Shown: positions 8,131 to 18,200, numbered from the stretch's first letter. The stretch is 64,000 bases of DNA from Streptomyces gossypii (GCF_025165795.1 NZ_JAJAGO010000007.1:333034-397033); one strand, 5' to 3'. Made by a program: numbers and translations. Notes: a model not told the origin generated them from the sequence alone.

Positions 8131-8404
8131 GCGCCCTCTCCTCCTGCCAAGGCCGCACCTGCGGCTGATGGTCGTCCAGTCACAAGGCGCACTCCTCGAG
8201 GCCGCAGGGCCGGGCCGGGCGCCGGGGCATCACCAGCGGACCTGCTTGCCGTACGTGCGCGTAACGTGACACCCATGAATGTGACAACATCCGATGGCGA
8301 CGTCAAGAGGCCCCCGCCCGCCTGTGGATACCTCGGGTAACAGCGTATGCCGCGTCGGAGGCCGGCACGGGCGTCAGGTCACACCGGGCCAGGCACCGCG
8401 CCCA
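8131..8404. other. Intergenic region upstream of the EphD-like gene
   Basis: This carries the 5' region of the EphD-like/MerR operon. No convincing gene is present. A 21-codon open frame at 8275-8340 on the plus strand was seen but lacks a ribosome site. The rest of the gap, up to 8552, is occupied by a palindromic element. Confidence 0.6.
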
Positions 8405-8567
8405 AGGGCTGTCCCGTAATCCCTGGCGGGCGCACGACGAAAGCTGCGGCACCTCGCTGCGTTGCCGGAACGCCCGGATACGCCCAGTATGAGGACGCCC
8501 CTCCGCCTTGCGAAGCACCGCATCTGACGCCGCAGCGCTGATCCACCAGGGACTACGGGACAGCCCT
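8405..8567. repeat. Palindromic element A (163 bp, long terminal inverted repeats)
   Basis: The outer 22 bases of each end are inverted copies with a single mismatch (AGGGCTGTCCCGTA at the left, its complement at the right). Inward there is further complementarity around GCTGCGGC. A core of about 65 bases near 8480-8545 is closely related to the core of element B at 47060-47226. The right end overlaps the last codons of the adjacent aldolase gene and supplies its TAG stop (8553-8555). It resembles a non-autonomous mobile palindrome or a strong hairpin terminator. There is no coding capacity. Confidence 0.75.
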
Positions 8568-9488
8568 CAGGCCCGCCTCCTCCAGAAGGGCGCTGACGGC
8601 ACGGATCTCGTCCGCGTCGAGTGGCAGCAGCGGAGGGTTGGTGGCCGGGTCGGCGATGACGCCGCGCAGAGCCAGAGCCGCCTTGAACGCGCCCAGCGCC
8701 CCTGCCGTGACCCCGATCCTGGTGCGGTCGGCGACCGTGACGATCCGGAACAGCCGGGCGAGCCGCTCCTGTTCAGCCCGCGCGGTGGCCCGGTCGCCGT
8801 CCCGGGCGGCACGGTGCAGCCGTACATAGCCGTGCGGGTCGACGTTGCCCAGCCCGGGCACGATGCCCGCCGCGCCGAGTTCGACCGCCGTGTCGGCGAG
8901 CAGCTCCGAGCCGGTCAGCGTGGGCAGTTCGCCGCCCGTACGGCGGAGGACCTCCCGGAAGTGGGCCAGGTCCCCGCTGGAGTCCTTGAGGGCGATCACC
9001 AGCTTCTCCGCCGCCAGTGCGGCGACGATGCCGGGAGTGAGGCGGGTGCCGACCGCGCTGGGGATGTCGTACGCGATGACGGGTACGTCGACGGCCGCCG
9101 CCACCTGCCGGAAGTGCTCCACCACCTCGGCGGGATGCGGCTCGATGTAGAAGGGTGCGGTGACCACCACCGCGTCCGCTCCCGCCGCCGCGACCAGCCT
9201 TGCGTGTTCGACGACTCGCCGGGTCCCGGTGTCGACCGCGCCGACCAGGACGGGCACGGCACCGGCGACGGCGCCGACGGCGACTTCGGTGACCGTACGG
9301 AGCCGGGCGGAGTCCAGCAGTGCGACTTCGCCCGTCGAGCCGCCGAGGAAGACTCCGTCGGCGCCCGCGTCGAGCTGGAACGCGATGAGGCGCTCCAGCG
9401 AGCGGCGGTCGATGTCCCCTGCCGCGTCGATCGGGGTGACCAGCGGCGGGATGACGCCGCGCAGGGATACCTCGGAGTCAGAGACCAC
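8553..9488 (-). CDS. nanA: DapA/NanA family aldolase, probable N-acetylneuraminate lyase
   Basis: This 311-residue TIM-barrel has the family hallmarks: a GGSTGEVALL turn near 50, YDIPSAVG with the proton-shuttling Tyr, and VIALKDSSGD carrying the Schiff-base Lys near 168. DapA, NAL, KDG aldolase and related enzymes share these, so specificity is not fixed by sequence alone. The overlapping upstream gene is a clear NanT sialate transporter, which makes sialic acid lyase (to pyruvate and ManNAc) the best guess. The GTG start at 9486-9488 has AAGGAAGG six bases upstream and overlaps the nanT end by eleven bases. The final codons lie inside palindromic element A. Confidence 0.75.
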   Translation of the reverse strand: MVSDSEVSLRGVIPPLVTPIDAAGDIDRRSLERLIAFQLDAGADGVFLGGSTGEVALLDSARLRTVTEVAVGAVAGAVPVLVGAVDTGTRRVVEHARLVAAAGADAVVVTAPFYIEPHPAEVVEHFRQVAAAVDVPVIAYDIPSAVGTRLTPGIVAALAAEKLVIALKDSSGDLAHFREVLRRTGGELPTLTGSELLADTAVELGAAGIVPGLGNVDPHGYVRLHRAARDGDRATARAEQERLARLFRIVTVADRTRIGVTAGALGAFKAALALRGVIADPATNPPLLPLDADEIRAVSALLEEAGLRAVP

Positions 9489-10989
9489 GGGGGGCCTTCC
9501 TTTCTGCAGTTTCCGGCACGTCTGGGATGACTGGGTCTGGGGTTTTGGAGCCTGGGGTTTCTGGAGCGGACTTCGTCATGGCGAGGGCGGGGGCGTCGGA
9601 TTCGATCTTCAGCGCACGGCCGATCCTCGCGGGCACGTTGAATCCGACGATCAGCGCCACGACGGCGGTGAGCACACCCGCAAGGGTGGTGAGTGCGGTG
9701 CCCAGCCCCGTCCGCTCCGCGATCGACGCCCCGGCGAGCGGTGCGACCGCACCCCCGAGCGCGCCGACGTTGTACGAGAAGCCGAGCCCCGCCGCCCGCG
9801 TTCGGGTGGGAAAGTGGTCGGCGATGTACTTGGGCAGCAGCCCGGAGATGCCCTGGCTGGTCGCCTGCATCACGAACAGGAACATCCACAGGAGCACGAC
9901 GTTGCCCGAGTCCAGCGCGAAGACGGGGAAGACGAACGCCAGTGACAGGAACAGGCCGAACACGTAGGTGCGCCGGGTGCCCAGCTTGTCGCCGACGACT
10001 CCGGCGAGACACGACCCGGCCGCGTAGCCGAGCCCGGCCCAGGTGAGGGCGTCGGAGACCTGGCCCGCGTCGTAGCCGAGTTCGGTCTTGAGGTAGGTCG
10101 GCAGCAGCGACTGGATGGGCCAGGAGTACAGGAAGGCGCAGAAGGTCGTGACCATGATGGCGAGCATCACCGGCCAGAGGCGTCCGGCCAGTTGCACGGT
10201 GAAGGTGACCAGGCAGAGCACCACGATGACGGCCAGCGGCCAGGCGGCGCTTCCGGCGTTCTGGCTGAACAGCAGCACGAGGACGGTCGAGAGGAGTACG
10301 GCGAGCGCGCCGTTGAACAACCGCCGCCGGGGCGCGAGCAGCACGGAGGAGGTGGTGACTTCGGGCTTGTCACCCACCTCGGCCTGCCATTCGGCGGCCT
10401 CGGGCAGCGCGCGGCGCAGATAGAGGGTGAGCGCGATGGGGATGATGCCCGCGTAGAAGAGCCAGCGCCATCCGGCCACGGGCACGATGACCTCGTAGGC
10501 GAGGGCGGCGAGGACCGTGCCGATGGGGTAGGCGGAGAGCAGGAAGCCGGTCGCGCGGTTGCGCATCGTCTTCGGCCAGGACTCCATGACGTAGGTCGCG
10601 CTGGAGCCGTACTCCCCCGCCATTCCGATGCCGACTATGGCGCGGAAGACGAACAACGACCAGTAGCCCCAGGCGAATCCGCACATGCCGCTGCCGACGG
10701 AGAACGCGAGGATGGCGAGCAGCATCGCGGGTTTGCGGCCGTACCGGTCTCCGATCGCGCCCAGCACCAGCCCGCCGAACCAGCGGGACACGAAGGCGGC
10801 CGAGACCAGCGTGGCGGCCTTGGTGAGGCTGATGTCGAACTCATCGGCGATCTCCGTGAGCACCAGCGTGATCAGGACGAAGTCGAAGCCGTCGAGCAGG
10901 TACCCGAGCCAGGCGGCGAAGAAGGCCTTGCGCTGCTGTCCGGTCAGGCTGCGGAACGAGTGGGGGATGGCTGGCGGCGACGTTGCCAC
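9478..10989 (-). CDS. nanT: NanT-type sialic acid MFS transporter
   Basis: This 503-residue major facilitator closely matches E. coli NanT by eye: AAWLGYLLDGFDFVLITLV, SRWFGGLVLGAIGDRYGR, GMAGEYGSSATYVMESWP, FLYSWPIQSLLPTYLKTEL and GLGFSYNVGALGGAVAPLAG all have near-identical counterparts. It should import N-acetylneuraminate with protons. The fourteen-segment layout, with an additional central pair typical of NanT, is consistent with the hydrophobic pattern. The start is the GTG at 10987-10989, with GGAGG eight bases upstream, rather than the TTG at 11010. A perfect operator lies just upstream. ManNAc kinase and epimerase are not in the window. Confidence 0.88.
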   Translation of the reverse strand: MATSPPAIPHSFRSLTGQQRKAFFAAWLGYLLDGFDFVLITLVLTEIADEFDISLTKAATLVSAAFVSRWFGGLVLGAIGDRYGRKPAMLLAILAFSVGSGMCGFAWGYWSLFVFRAIVGIGMAGEYGSSATYVMESWPKTMRNRATGFLLSAYPIGTVLAALAYEVIVPVAGWRWLFYAGIIPIALTLYLRRALPEAAEWQAEVGDKPEVTTSSVLLAPRRRLFNGALAVLLSTVLVLLFSQNAGSAAWPLAVIVVLCLVTFTVQLAGRLWPVMLAIMVTTFCAFLYSWPIQSLLPTYLKTELGYDAGQVSDALTWAGLGYAAGSCLAGVVGDKLGTRRTYVFGLFLSLAFVFPVFALDSGNVVLLWMFLFVMQATSQGISGLLPKYIADHFPTRTRAAGLGFSYNVGALGGAVAPLAGASIAERTGLGTALTTLAGVLTAVVALIVGFNVPARIGRALKIESDAPALAMTKSAPETPGSKTPDPVIPDVPETAERKAPRGL

Positions 10990-11013
10990 GGTCGGGACCT
11001 CCGGGAGCAAGGG

Positions 11014-11031
11014 ACATAGGATGTCCTATGT
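11014..11031. promoter_or_regulatory. Perfect palindromic operator for the nan operon
   Basis: ACATAGGA-TG-TCCTATGT has eight-base arms with no mismatch. It sits 25 bases upstream of the nanT GTG, in the divergent region shared with a FadR-type GntR gene. GntR/FadR regulators bind dyads of this kind, so this is the likely site for autoregulation and repression of nanT-nanA. Confidence 0.7.
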
Positions 11032-11178
11032 CTGCGGCAAGCTACCGTCGGTGGTGACGGCGACGCAAGCATCCGTTCCGAGGAATCCGGCATTGCCTGC
11101 TCCGGATACGCTCGGTGGCGGCCGGTGATCGGATGCGGCCGCCCTCTTGGGCCCGGAGCGGCACTAGACTGTCGGTTC

Positions 11179-11895
11179 GTGAACACTTCGGCGACACGGA
11201 AGCCCGCCGGCGCCCGCGCGAACCAACGCGCGTTGCAGGCGTCGATCAAAGCGCTGATCGTGGACCGGGGGCTCGAAGCGGACTCGCTGCTGCCCACCGA
11301 GGCCGAACTGATGCGCGAGTTGCAGGTGAGCAGGCACCCGCTGCGCGAGGCGATGAAGGCCCTCGAAGCGGTCGGCATCGTGGACATCCGGCACGGCCAC
11401 GGCACCTATGTGGGCTCGGTGCCGTTCGAAGCGCTGGAGGCCGGGCTCTCCTTCCGCAGCGCCCTCTCCGTACGGGGCGACTACGCCGACATCCGCAATC
11501 TGCTGGAGGTCCGCGAGGTGCTCGAAACCGGCCTCGTCGGCCGGGTGCTGGGCGCCTACGACCAACTCGACTTCGCCACGCTCGACGCCGCGGTGGCGGA
11601 GATGGAGCGGGAGGCCGAGCAGGGACGGCACACCCCCTCCCACGACTGGGCCTTCCACGAGGCGCTCTACGGACCGCTCGACAACGCGCTGGTACTCGAC
11701 CTGCTCCAGGTCTTCTGGAAGGTCTTCAACGCGCTCGACGCCGACCTCCCGCGCGCCGCCGACACCGCGACCGTCACCGCCGGCAGGCACCGGCAGATCC
11801 TCGAAGCACTGCGGGCCAAGGACGAGGCCGCACTGCACGAGGCGATCAGCGAGCACTTCCGGGGCATCCGCTCCCGCCTGGCCAACCCGCACTGA
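11179..11895 (+). CDS. GntR/FadR-family regulator of the sialate operon
   Basis: This 238-residue protein has an N-terminal winged helix (about 10-80) with LPTEAELMRELQVSRHPLREAM and DIRHGHGTYVG, and a C-terminal all-helical FCD-type ligand domain with the pattern of Asp/His residues expected for metal-assisted binding of acids (residues about 105-225, including HDWAFHEALY and RHRQILEAL). It is divergent from nanT-nanA with a perfect palindrome between them. By context it is a NanR-like repressor responding to sialic acid or a product. The start is GTG at 11179-11181; the longer upstream frame lacks a ribosome site. Confidence 0.8.
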   Translation: MNTSATRKPAGARANQRALQASIKALIVDRGLEADSLLPTEAELMRELQVSRHPLREAMKALEAVGIVDIRHGHGTYVGSVPFEALEAGLSFRSALSVRGDYADIRNLLEVREVLETGLVGRVLGAYDQLDFATLDAAVAEMEREAEQGRHTPSHDWAFHEALYGPLDNALVLDLLQVFWKVFNALDADLPRAADTATVTAGRHRQILEALRAKDEAALHEAISEHFRGIRSRLANPH

Positions 11896-11925
11896 CCAGG
11901 GCACGCCCTGATGGGGCGCCTCACG

Positions 11926-13077
11926 TCACGGCTGGCCGCCGGGGGTTCCCCAGCGCAGCAGCGCCCCGAGGCCGCCCTCGGGGGCCTCGGCCGGGTCGGA
12001 CACCATGACCGCCTCGGCCTTGTGGGCCACCGCCGAGCGCAGCAGGGCGTCGTCCGCGCGAGCGGCGACCGGCTCGGCCTCGCCCAGATACCGGAGTTCC
12101 GTCCGCCGGGTCGCCAACTGGTCGGGGTCCGGACCGATCCAGACCTCGCGGCCGATGTCGGGGCCGTCCGGGCCCACCAGGAGGGTGGCGATCCGGTGTT
12201 CCCGGGCCGCCTCCACCAGCGCGGGTACGCCCGCCGAGGCGGGCGCACTCTCGCGTTCGGCGCCCCGTTCGGCGCCCCGCCCCGCCCAGTAGCGCTCCAC
12301 GACCTCGGCGGTGTGACCGGCCTCGTGCGCGGCGCGGGCCTCGGCGATGTCGCGCTCCAGCAGTTGGCTGCCGGACCCCGGCGCCCGCCCGCCGTGTTCG
12401 CTCTCCACCGTGACCGTCCGGATTGGCAGGGGCAGCCGGTCGCGTACCGCACGCCGCTCCCGTGGGGCACCCGCCAGGAGGAGCAGGTCGGCTCCGCTGC
12501 GCTCCCAGATGTCCGCGGCTGCCTCGGCGATCTCGCCCGCGTTGCGCTCCCAGGTGTTCTCCACCCGGGTGTGGAAGTGCTTCTCGGACCAGTCCGCCGT
12601 CGGCGCCCGGTGGAGGGGCCAGTCGGCGCCCTGGATCTGCCCGGCCGCTTCCTGCTTGCCGTCACCGCGCAGTTCGAAGTCGGCTCCGAGGCGGTTCACA
12701 TACGCGACGAGACACAGCGGATCCTCTCCGATGCCCTTCAGCAGCGGAGAGATCCTCGGCAGCGGGGACCAGCTGGTGACGGGAGCCGCGGGCGGTCCGG
12801 CGAGCGGGATGTCGATGACCACTGCGCCGTCCGAGGCCAGCACCGCCCGTCCGCTCCGCTTTCCCGGACCGCCCGTCGGCACGTCCTCGAGGAGCGCCTG
12901 GTGAACGGCCCCGCAGGTGGCGTTGTCGGCCCCGAGGGCGGCGAGCTCCTCGGCCGCCGCGCGGGCCGAGAGTTGCCGCTGTTTGGCCGCGTCCTCGCTT
13001 GCGTGGGTGGTGTCGGCGTATACCGATGCCCACGGCCCTGGACGGTCGAGCATCGGCCGGAGCAGAGAGAGTTGCAT
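11926..13077 (-). CDS. baeRF2/Vms1-like (bacterial eRF1-related) protein
   Basis: This 383-residue protein starts MQLSLLRPMLDRPGPWASVY and contains DADWPLHRAP-like and TEKHF-like family motifs (here GADWPLHRAPTADWSEKHFH), a GADLLLLAGAPRERRAV segment and a C-terminal Rossmann-like L7Ae-type fold with HRIATLLVGPDGPD and KAEAVMVS. These mark the actinobacterial eRF1-related family often annotated Vms1/Ankzf1 peptidyl-tRNA hydrolase. A role in ribosome rescue or release has been suggested for relatives; nothing here proves activity. GGGAG lies five bases before the ATG. It follows the formate dehydrogenase genes on the same strand after 87 bases and may be co-transcribed with them. Confidence 0.75.
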   Translation of the reverse strand: MQLSLLRPMLDRPGPWASVYADTTHASEDAAKQRQLSARAAAEELAALGADNATCGAVHQALLEDVPTGGPGKRSGRAVLASDGAVVIDIPLAGPPAAPVTSWSPLPRISPLLKGIGEDPLCLVAYVNRLGADFELRGDGKQEAAGQIQGADWPLHRAPTADWSEKHFHTRVENTWERNAGEIAEAAADIWERSGADLLLLAGAPRERRAVRDRLPLPIRTVTVESEHGGRAPGSGSQLLERDIAEARAAHEAGHTAEVVERYWAGRGAERGAERESAPASAGVPALVEAAREHRIATLLVGPDGPDIGREVWIGPDPDQLATRRTELRYLGEAEPVAARADDALLRSAVAHKAEAVMVSDPAEAPEGGLGALLRWGTPGGQP

Positions 13078-13164
13078 GTGTACTCCCGTGGTTTTGGGGT
13101 GGCCAGCGACACCGCTGTCTGTTCCGGGTGCCCCCGGACGCCGAAGGGATGCATCCGGCAGCCG

Positions 13165-14223
13165 TCAGCCGCCCAGCTCCCCGCTCCCGGCCCGCTCGTC
13201 CAGCCCGGCCCGCTCGTCCAGCCGTGCCTGCTCGTCCAGCCGTGCCTGCTGCGGCGCTACGGTGTACACCGGGTCCGTCGCGGACGCGATCCCCGCGGCG
13301 AAGACCGCGAAGCGGGTACACGCCGAGCCCGCGAGCAGCGCCAGCCCTCCGGCGACCGCCGCCGGACGGCTCCGGTGCCCCCACAGGGCCGCGCTCGCTG
13401 CGCCCGCCACGGTCAGCACCCTCGCCGCACGCCGCAGCCTGCCCGCCCGGCCGGTCCGCAGGGTCTCCGCCACCATGCCCAGCCGCCGCTCGACAGCCCG
13501 GTCCGCCACGAAGTCGGCCGTGGCGGACAGGGCGGCGGCGCACCGTGCGGGGGCGTTCTCCCGCAACGGCCCCGCCGCCAGTGCCATGCCCGAGGCGGCG
13601 GCCGTCGCGGACGCGGCGAAGAGGTAGGGCAGCTCGCGGTGGGCCCCGTGCCAGGCGGGTACGGCCGTGTCCGCCGCCAGCACCGCGGTGTACGTGGCGA
13701 CGGCCGGGCCCAGCAGTCCGGCGCCTGCGGTGGCGACCGCACCGGCACGCGGCATCAGTCCGGTGGCCGCGCTGACGGCCGCGGCTCCCGCGGTGGGCCC
13801 GTACAGCGCCAGCAGCCACGACCCGACGCTCATCGGCGAGGTGGGCTTGAAGACCCGCAGCATGTGGGTGAACCGGGCCGGTCTCCCGAGGTCGTGGATG
13901 AGCGCCGCGGTGGCCAGCGAGACACCGCCCAGGGAGGAGAACTTCAGCGCGGTCGCCGTGCTGGTCCGGCCGGTGAGGTGCGCGCCGGCGGCGAGCGCCG
14001 AACCCGCCCCCGCGAGCCCGCCTAGGAAGAAGTACCCGGCGATGTCGCGGGCGGACCAGGCCGGGGGCTTGATCACCGGCTTCCCGTAGTAGTCCTGGAA
14101 CTGTGCGCGGGGCACCATCGGCTCCTCACCGGACCGCTTGCGCCGCCGCCCCCCGTCCGGACCACCGCCGCCGCGCAGCGCGGCCGGTACGGCGTCCCGG
14201 CCCGGATTGTCGTCGCGGGTCAT
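13165..14223 (-). CDS. NrfD/PsrC-like membrane subunit of formate dehydrogenase
   Basis: This 352-residue polytopic membrane protein starts MTRDDNPGRDAVPAALRGG; after a polar N-terminus, the motif DYYGKPVIKPPAW precedes the first hydrophobic segment. Eight or so transmembrane segments are suggested between residues 55 and 310, including GGLAGAGSALAAGAHLTGR and HDLGRPARFTHMLRVFKPTSPMS-type loops typical of NrfD anchors. NrfD subunits pass electrons from an FeS subunit to quinone without heme. The ATG overlaps the stop of the FeS gene (ATGA). The C-terminus carries an 18-base tandem repeat encoding ARLDE(Q/R) units. Confidence 0.85.
   Translation of the reverse strand: MTRDDNPGRDAVPAALRGGGGPDGGRRRKRSGEEPMVPRAQFQDYYGKPVIKPPAWSARDIAGYFFLGGLAGAGSALAAGAHLTGRTSTATALKFSSLGGVSLATAALIHDLGRPARFTHMLRVFKPTSPMSVGSWLLALYGPTAGAAAVSAATGLMPRAGAVATAGAGLLGPAVATYTAVLAADTAVPAWHGAHRELPYLFAASATAAASGMALAAGPLRENAPARCAAALSATADFVADRAVERRLGMVAETLRTGRAGRLRRAARVLTVAGAASAALWGHRSRPAAVAGGLALLAGSACTRFAVFAAGIASATDPVYTVAPQQARLDEQARLDERAGLDERAGSGELGG
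13187..13252. repeat. 18-bp tandem repeat in the 3' end of the nrfD-like gene
   Basis: Three complete 18-base units (13187-13204, 13205-13222, 13223-13240) and a partial fourth encode repeated LDE(Q/R)A(R/G) at the cytoplasmic C-terminus. Because the unit is a multiple of three, copy changes would keep the frame. Confidence 0.8.
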
Positions 14224-15191
14224 CGGGCTCCCCCTCCTCGCAGCGCGGCCGACGCGGCCGACGCCGCCGACGCCGCCGCCGAAGCAGCCGCCCTCAGTAC
14301 GGACGGCAGGGTGAACGAGAGCACCGTGCCGGCGGCGAGCGCGACCCCGGCTGCCCCCGCGTGCCGCCACATGGCGGGCAGGTCGCGCGTGGTGACCTGC
14401 GGATCCGGCGGCAGCCCGTACACGGCGGGCTCGTCCAGCAGCAGGAAGAAGGCACCGTCACCGCCGACGCCGTCCTGCGGGTCGTGCCCGTAGAGCCGGG
14501 CACCGGTGACTCCGGCCTCCTGGAGCTGGTCCACCCGCAGCGCGGCACGCTCGCGCAGTTCGTCCAGCGGGCCGAACTGAATGGACTCGGTGGGGCACGC
14601 CTTGGCGCAGGCCGGTTCCTGGCCCGCGCCCAGACGGTCGTAGCACATGGTGCACTTGAAGGCCCGCCCGTCGGCGGGCCGCTGTTCGATGACGCCGTAC
14701 GGGCAGGCCGGGACGCAGTATCCGCAGCCGTTGCAGATGTCCTCCTGGACCACGACCGTGCCGTACTCGGTACGGAAGAGCGAACCGGTGGGGCACACGT
14801 CCAGGCAGGCGGCGTGGGTGCAGTGTTTGCACACGTCGGAGGACATCAGCCAGCGCATCTGGCCCCCGTCCGTACCTGGCGCCTCCGCACCGGCCAGGGG
14901 CAGTTCGGCTCGTCCCTCCGGGGTGGGCACGGCGCTCGGCGCGGACTGCTCGATGAAGGCGACATGCCGCCAGGTCGACGCGCTCAGCGCCTGGGTGTTG
15001 TCATAGGACATCCCGCTGAACGAAAGTCCGTCCTCCGGGAGTGCGTTCCATTCCTTGCACGCCACTTCGCACGCCTTGCAGCCGATGCAGACCGAGGTGT
15101 CGGTGAAGAAGCCGACCCGGGGCGGGGCGTCGGTGTGCCCCGCGTCGGTGCTCGGATCGGGCTCCGGACCGCTCAAGAGGTTGCCCTTCAC
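14220..15191 (-). CDS. Formate dehydrogenase iron-sulfur (beta) subunit
   Basis: This 323-residue protein carries four ferredoxin-type clusters: CIGCKACEVACKEW near residue 35, CKHCTHAACLDVCPTGSL near 121, CNGCGYCVPACPYG near 154 and CTMCYDRLGAGQEPACAKACP near 185. This is the FdnH/FdhB pattern that wires the catalytic subunit to the membrane quinone reductase subunit. A C-terminal hydrophobic segment (about 282-310) could anchor it in the membrane, followed by an Ala/Ser repeat. The gene lies between the catalytic subunit (47-base gap) and nrfD-like gene (overlap), so the three form one operon. Confidence 0.9.
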   Translation of the reverse strand: MKGNLLSGPEPDPSTDAGHTDAPPRVGFFTDTSVCIGCKACEVACKEWNALPEDGLSFSGMSYDNTQALSASTWRHVAFIEQSAPSAVPTPEGRAELPLAGAEAPGTDGGQMRWLMSSDVCKHCTHAACLDVCPTGSLFRTEYGTVVVQEDICNGCGYCVPACPYGVIEQRPADGRAFKCTMCYDRLGAGQEPACAKACPTESIQFGPLDELRERAALRVDQLQEAGVTGARLYGHDPQDGVGGDGAFFLLLDEPAVYGLPPDPQVTTRDLPAMWRHAGAAGVALAAGTVLSFTLPSVLRAAASAAASAASAASAALRGGGAR

Positions 15192-15237
15192 GATGTGCTC
15201 TCCCTGCCTCTCATCTGCCCGCCCTGCCGTCCGCCGG

Positions 15238-18200
15238 TTATGTGCCGGTCTTCGCCGTGATGCCCGCGCGCTGCCGGTAGTCGGCGACCAGCCGCCGCAG
15301 GTCCGCGCCGCGCGGGCGGCGGCCGGGGCGGATGTCCGCGGTGAGCGCCTTGTCCTCCTGGATGTGCGCGTTCGGGTCCTGGACGATGGCGACCAGTTCG
15401 TTCGCCGCGTCTCCCGTCACGACGCCGTTGGGCCCCCAGTGGAAGGGCAGGCCGATCTGGTGGACGGTCCGGCCCTGCACCGTCAGCGAGGCGAGCCGGG
15501 AGGTCACCAGTACGCGGGCCTCGACCGCGTTGCGCGCGGTGATGACGGTGGCCCAGCCCGCGTGTTCGAGCCCGCGTTCGGCGGCGAGTTCGGGAGAGAC
15601 CTCGCAGAAGAACTCCGGCTGCAACTCGCCCAGATAGGGGGACCAGCGGCTCATGCCGCCCGCGGTGAAGTGTTCGGTGAGCCGGTGCGTGGTGACGATG
15701 TACGGATAGACGTCCGCCCCCGGCTCCTCCCCGCTCGGGTGGTAGGGGTTCTCCTCGTGCGGGCGCACCCGGCGCACCGGCGAACGCGAGTGGCGGGGGT
15801 AGAGCGCGTTGCGGAAGGGTGAGTCCTGCGGCTCGTAGTGGGTGGGCAGCGGGCCGTCCACCAGGCCTGCCGGGGTGAACAGCCAGCCCTTGCCGTCGGC
15901 CTGCATGATGAACGGGTCGTCGCCGCGCAGCGCGTCCGGGCCCGTGGCACCTTCGGGTGGTACGTAGCCGGGCTCACGGTCGGGGATGAAGTCGGGTACG
16001 TCGTGCCCGGTCCACCGCCCCTGGGCCTCGTCCCACCACACCACGGCCCGGCGGTCGCTCCAGGGCGTGCCGTCGGGTGCCGCGGAGGCGCGGTTGTAGA
16101 GGATGCGGCGGTTGGCCGGCCAGGCCCACGCCCATTCGGGTGCCGTCCACTCCTGTTCGGTGTGCGGCTTGCGCCGGGCGGCCTGGTTGACGCCGTCCGC
16201 GAACACACCGCAGTAGATCCAGCAGCCGCAGGAGGTGGAGCCGTCGTCCCGGAGCTGGGTGTACGCCCGCAGCGGGCCGCCGTCCGGGCCGTAGCCGTTG
16301 ATCTCGGCCAGCACCGCTGCCGCCACCGGCTCCCGCAGCGGGCCTTCCACCGGATAGTCCCAGGTCAGATCCTGCACGGGCCGGTCCATGGGATCGGTGG
16401 AGGCGGCCAGCCGCTCCTTGATGCGGCGCCCGAGGTGGTACATGAACCACAGGTCGCTGCGGGCTTCGCCCTGCGGCTCGACGGCCGCGTGGTGCCACTG
16501 CACCCACCGGTTGGTGTTGGTGAACGAGCCGGACTTCTCGGTGTGCGCCGCAGCGGGGAAGAAGAAGACCTCCGTCTTGATGTCCTCGGTGCGCATTTCG
16601 CCCGACTCGATCTCGGGCCCGTCCTGCCACCAGGTCGCCGATTCGATGAGCGAGAAGTCGCGGACGACCAGCCAGTCCAGCTCGGCCATTCCCAGCCGCT
16701 GCATCCGGGTGTTGGCGGAGCCCACCGCGGGGTTCTCCCCCATCAGGAAGTACCCCTCGCACTCTCCGGCGAGCATGGCGAGGACGGTGTCGTAGGTGCT
16801 GTGCGATCCGGTCAGCCGGGGCAGATGGTCGAAGCAGTAGTCGTTCTCGGCGGTGGCCGCGGCACCGTAGTACGCCTTGAGCAGGCTGACGAAGTAGGCA
16901 CGCATGTCGCCCCAGAAGCCCTTCTTCGTGCGGCTCGCGGTCACGAAGGCGTCCAGGTCCTCGTGGGCGTGCGCGTGCGGCATCGGCAGGTAGCCGGGCA
17001 GCAGGTTGAAGAGGGTCGGGATGTCGCTGGAGCCCTGGATCGAGGCGTGGCCGCGCAGTGCCTGGATCCCGCCGCCGGTGCGGCCGATGTTGCCCAGCAG
17101 CAGCTGGAGCACGCTGGCGGCGCGGATGTACTGGGCACCGGTGGAGTGCTGGGTCCACCCCACCGCGTAGACGAAGGCGCTGGTGCGCTCCCGGCCCGAG
17201 TTCGAGGTCAGCTCCCGGCACACCCTCAGGAAGGTGTCCTGCGGTACGCCGCAGATCTGCTCGACCCTCTCGGGTGTGTAGCGGGAGTAGTGCCGCTTGA
17301 GGATCTGGTAGACGCAGCGGGGGTGGCGCAGGGTCTCGTCGCGCTCCGGTGTGGGGCGGGCGCGTGCCCCGCCCGATCCGTGTGTCTCCGGTCCCCCGGC
17401 GTCGCGCACGCTGTGCCGCGCGGCCGCGTCGTCGACCCGCTGCTTGTAGAGCGAGTCACGGTCACCCGCAGGAGCCTGGACGTCGGAGCCCTCGTACTGC
17501 CAGCTGCGGGGGTCGTAGCGGCGCTGCTCCGCGTCGAATCCGGAGAAGACGCCGTCCAGGTCCTCGGTGTCCCGGAAGTCCTCGCTGACCAGGGTCGATG
17601 CGTTCGTGTACGCGAGGACGTACTCGCGGAAGTCCTTCTCCTCGGAGAGCACGTGGTGGATGATCCCGCCGAGGAAGGCGATGTCGGAGCCGGCCCGGAT
17701 GGGCACGTGCAGATCGGCGAGCGCACTCGTACGGGTGAAGCGGGGATCGACGTGGATGACGGTGGCGCCGCGCGCCTTGGCCTCCATCACCCACTGGAAT
17801 CCGACCGGATGCGCCTCCGCGTAGTTCGAACCCTGGATGACGATGCAGTCCGAATGCTGCAGATCCTGCATGAAGGTGGTCGCACCGCCGCGCCCGAAGG
17901 ACGTGCCCAGCCCGGCGACGGTGGAGCTGTGGCAGACCCGGGCCTGGTTCTCCACCTGCACCACGCCGAGACCGGTGAGGAGCTTCTTGATCAGGTAGTT
18001 CTCCTCGTTGTCGAGCGTCGCGCCTCCGAGGCTGGCGATGCCGAGGGTGCGTGCCACCCGGAGTCCGTCCTGTTCCCACTGCCAGTGTCTGCGGCGGGAT
18101 TCGACGACCCGGTCGGCGACCATGTCCATGGCGGTCTCCAGGTCCAGCGGTTCCCAGTCCGTCCCGTACGGGCGGCGGTGGAGCACCTGGTGGCCACGGG

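Noticed and set aside
8275..8340. 21-codon open frame near element A
   Set aside because: No ribosome site and no support from its neighbours.
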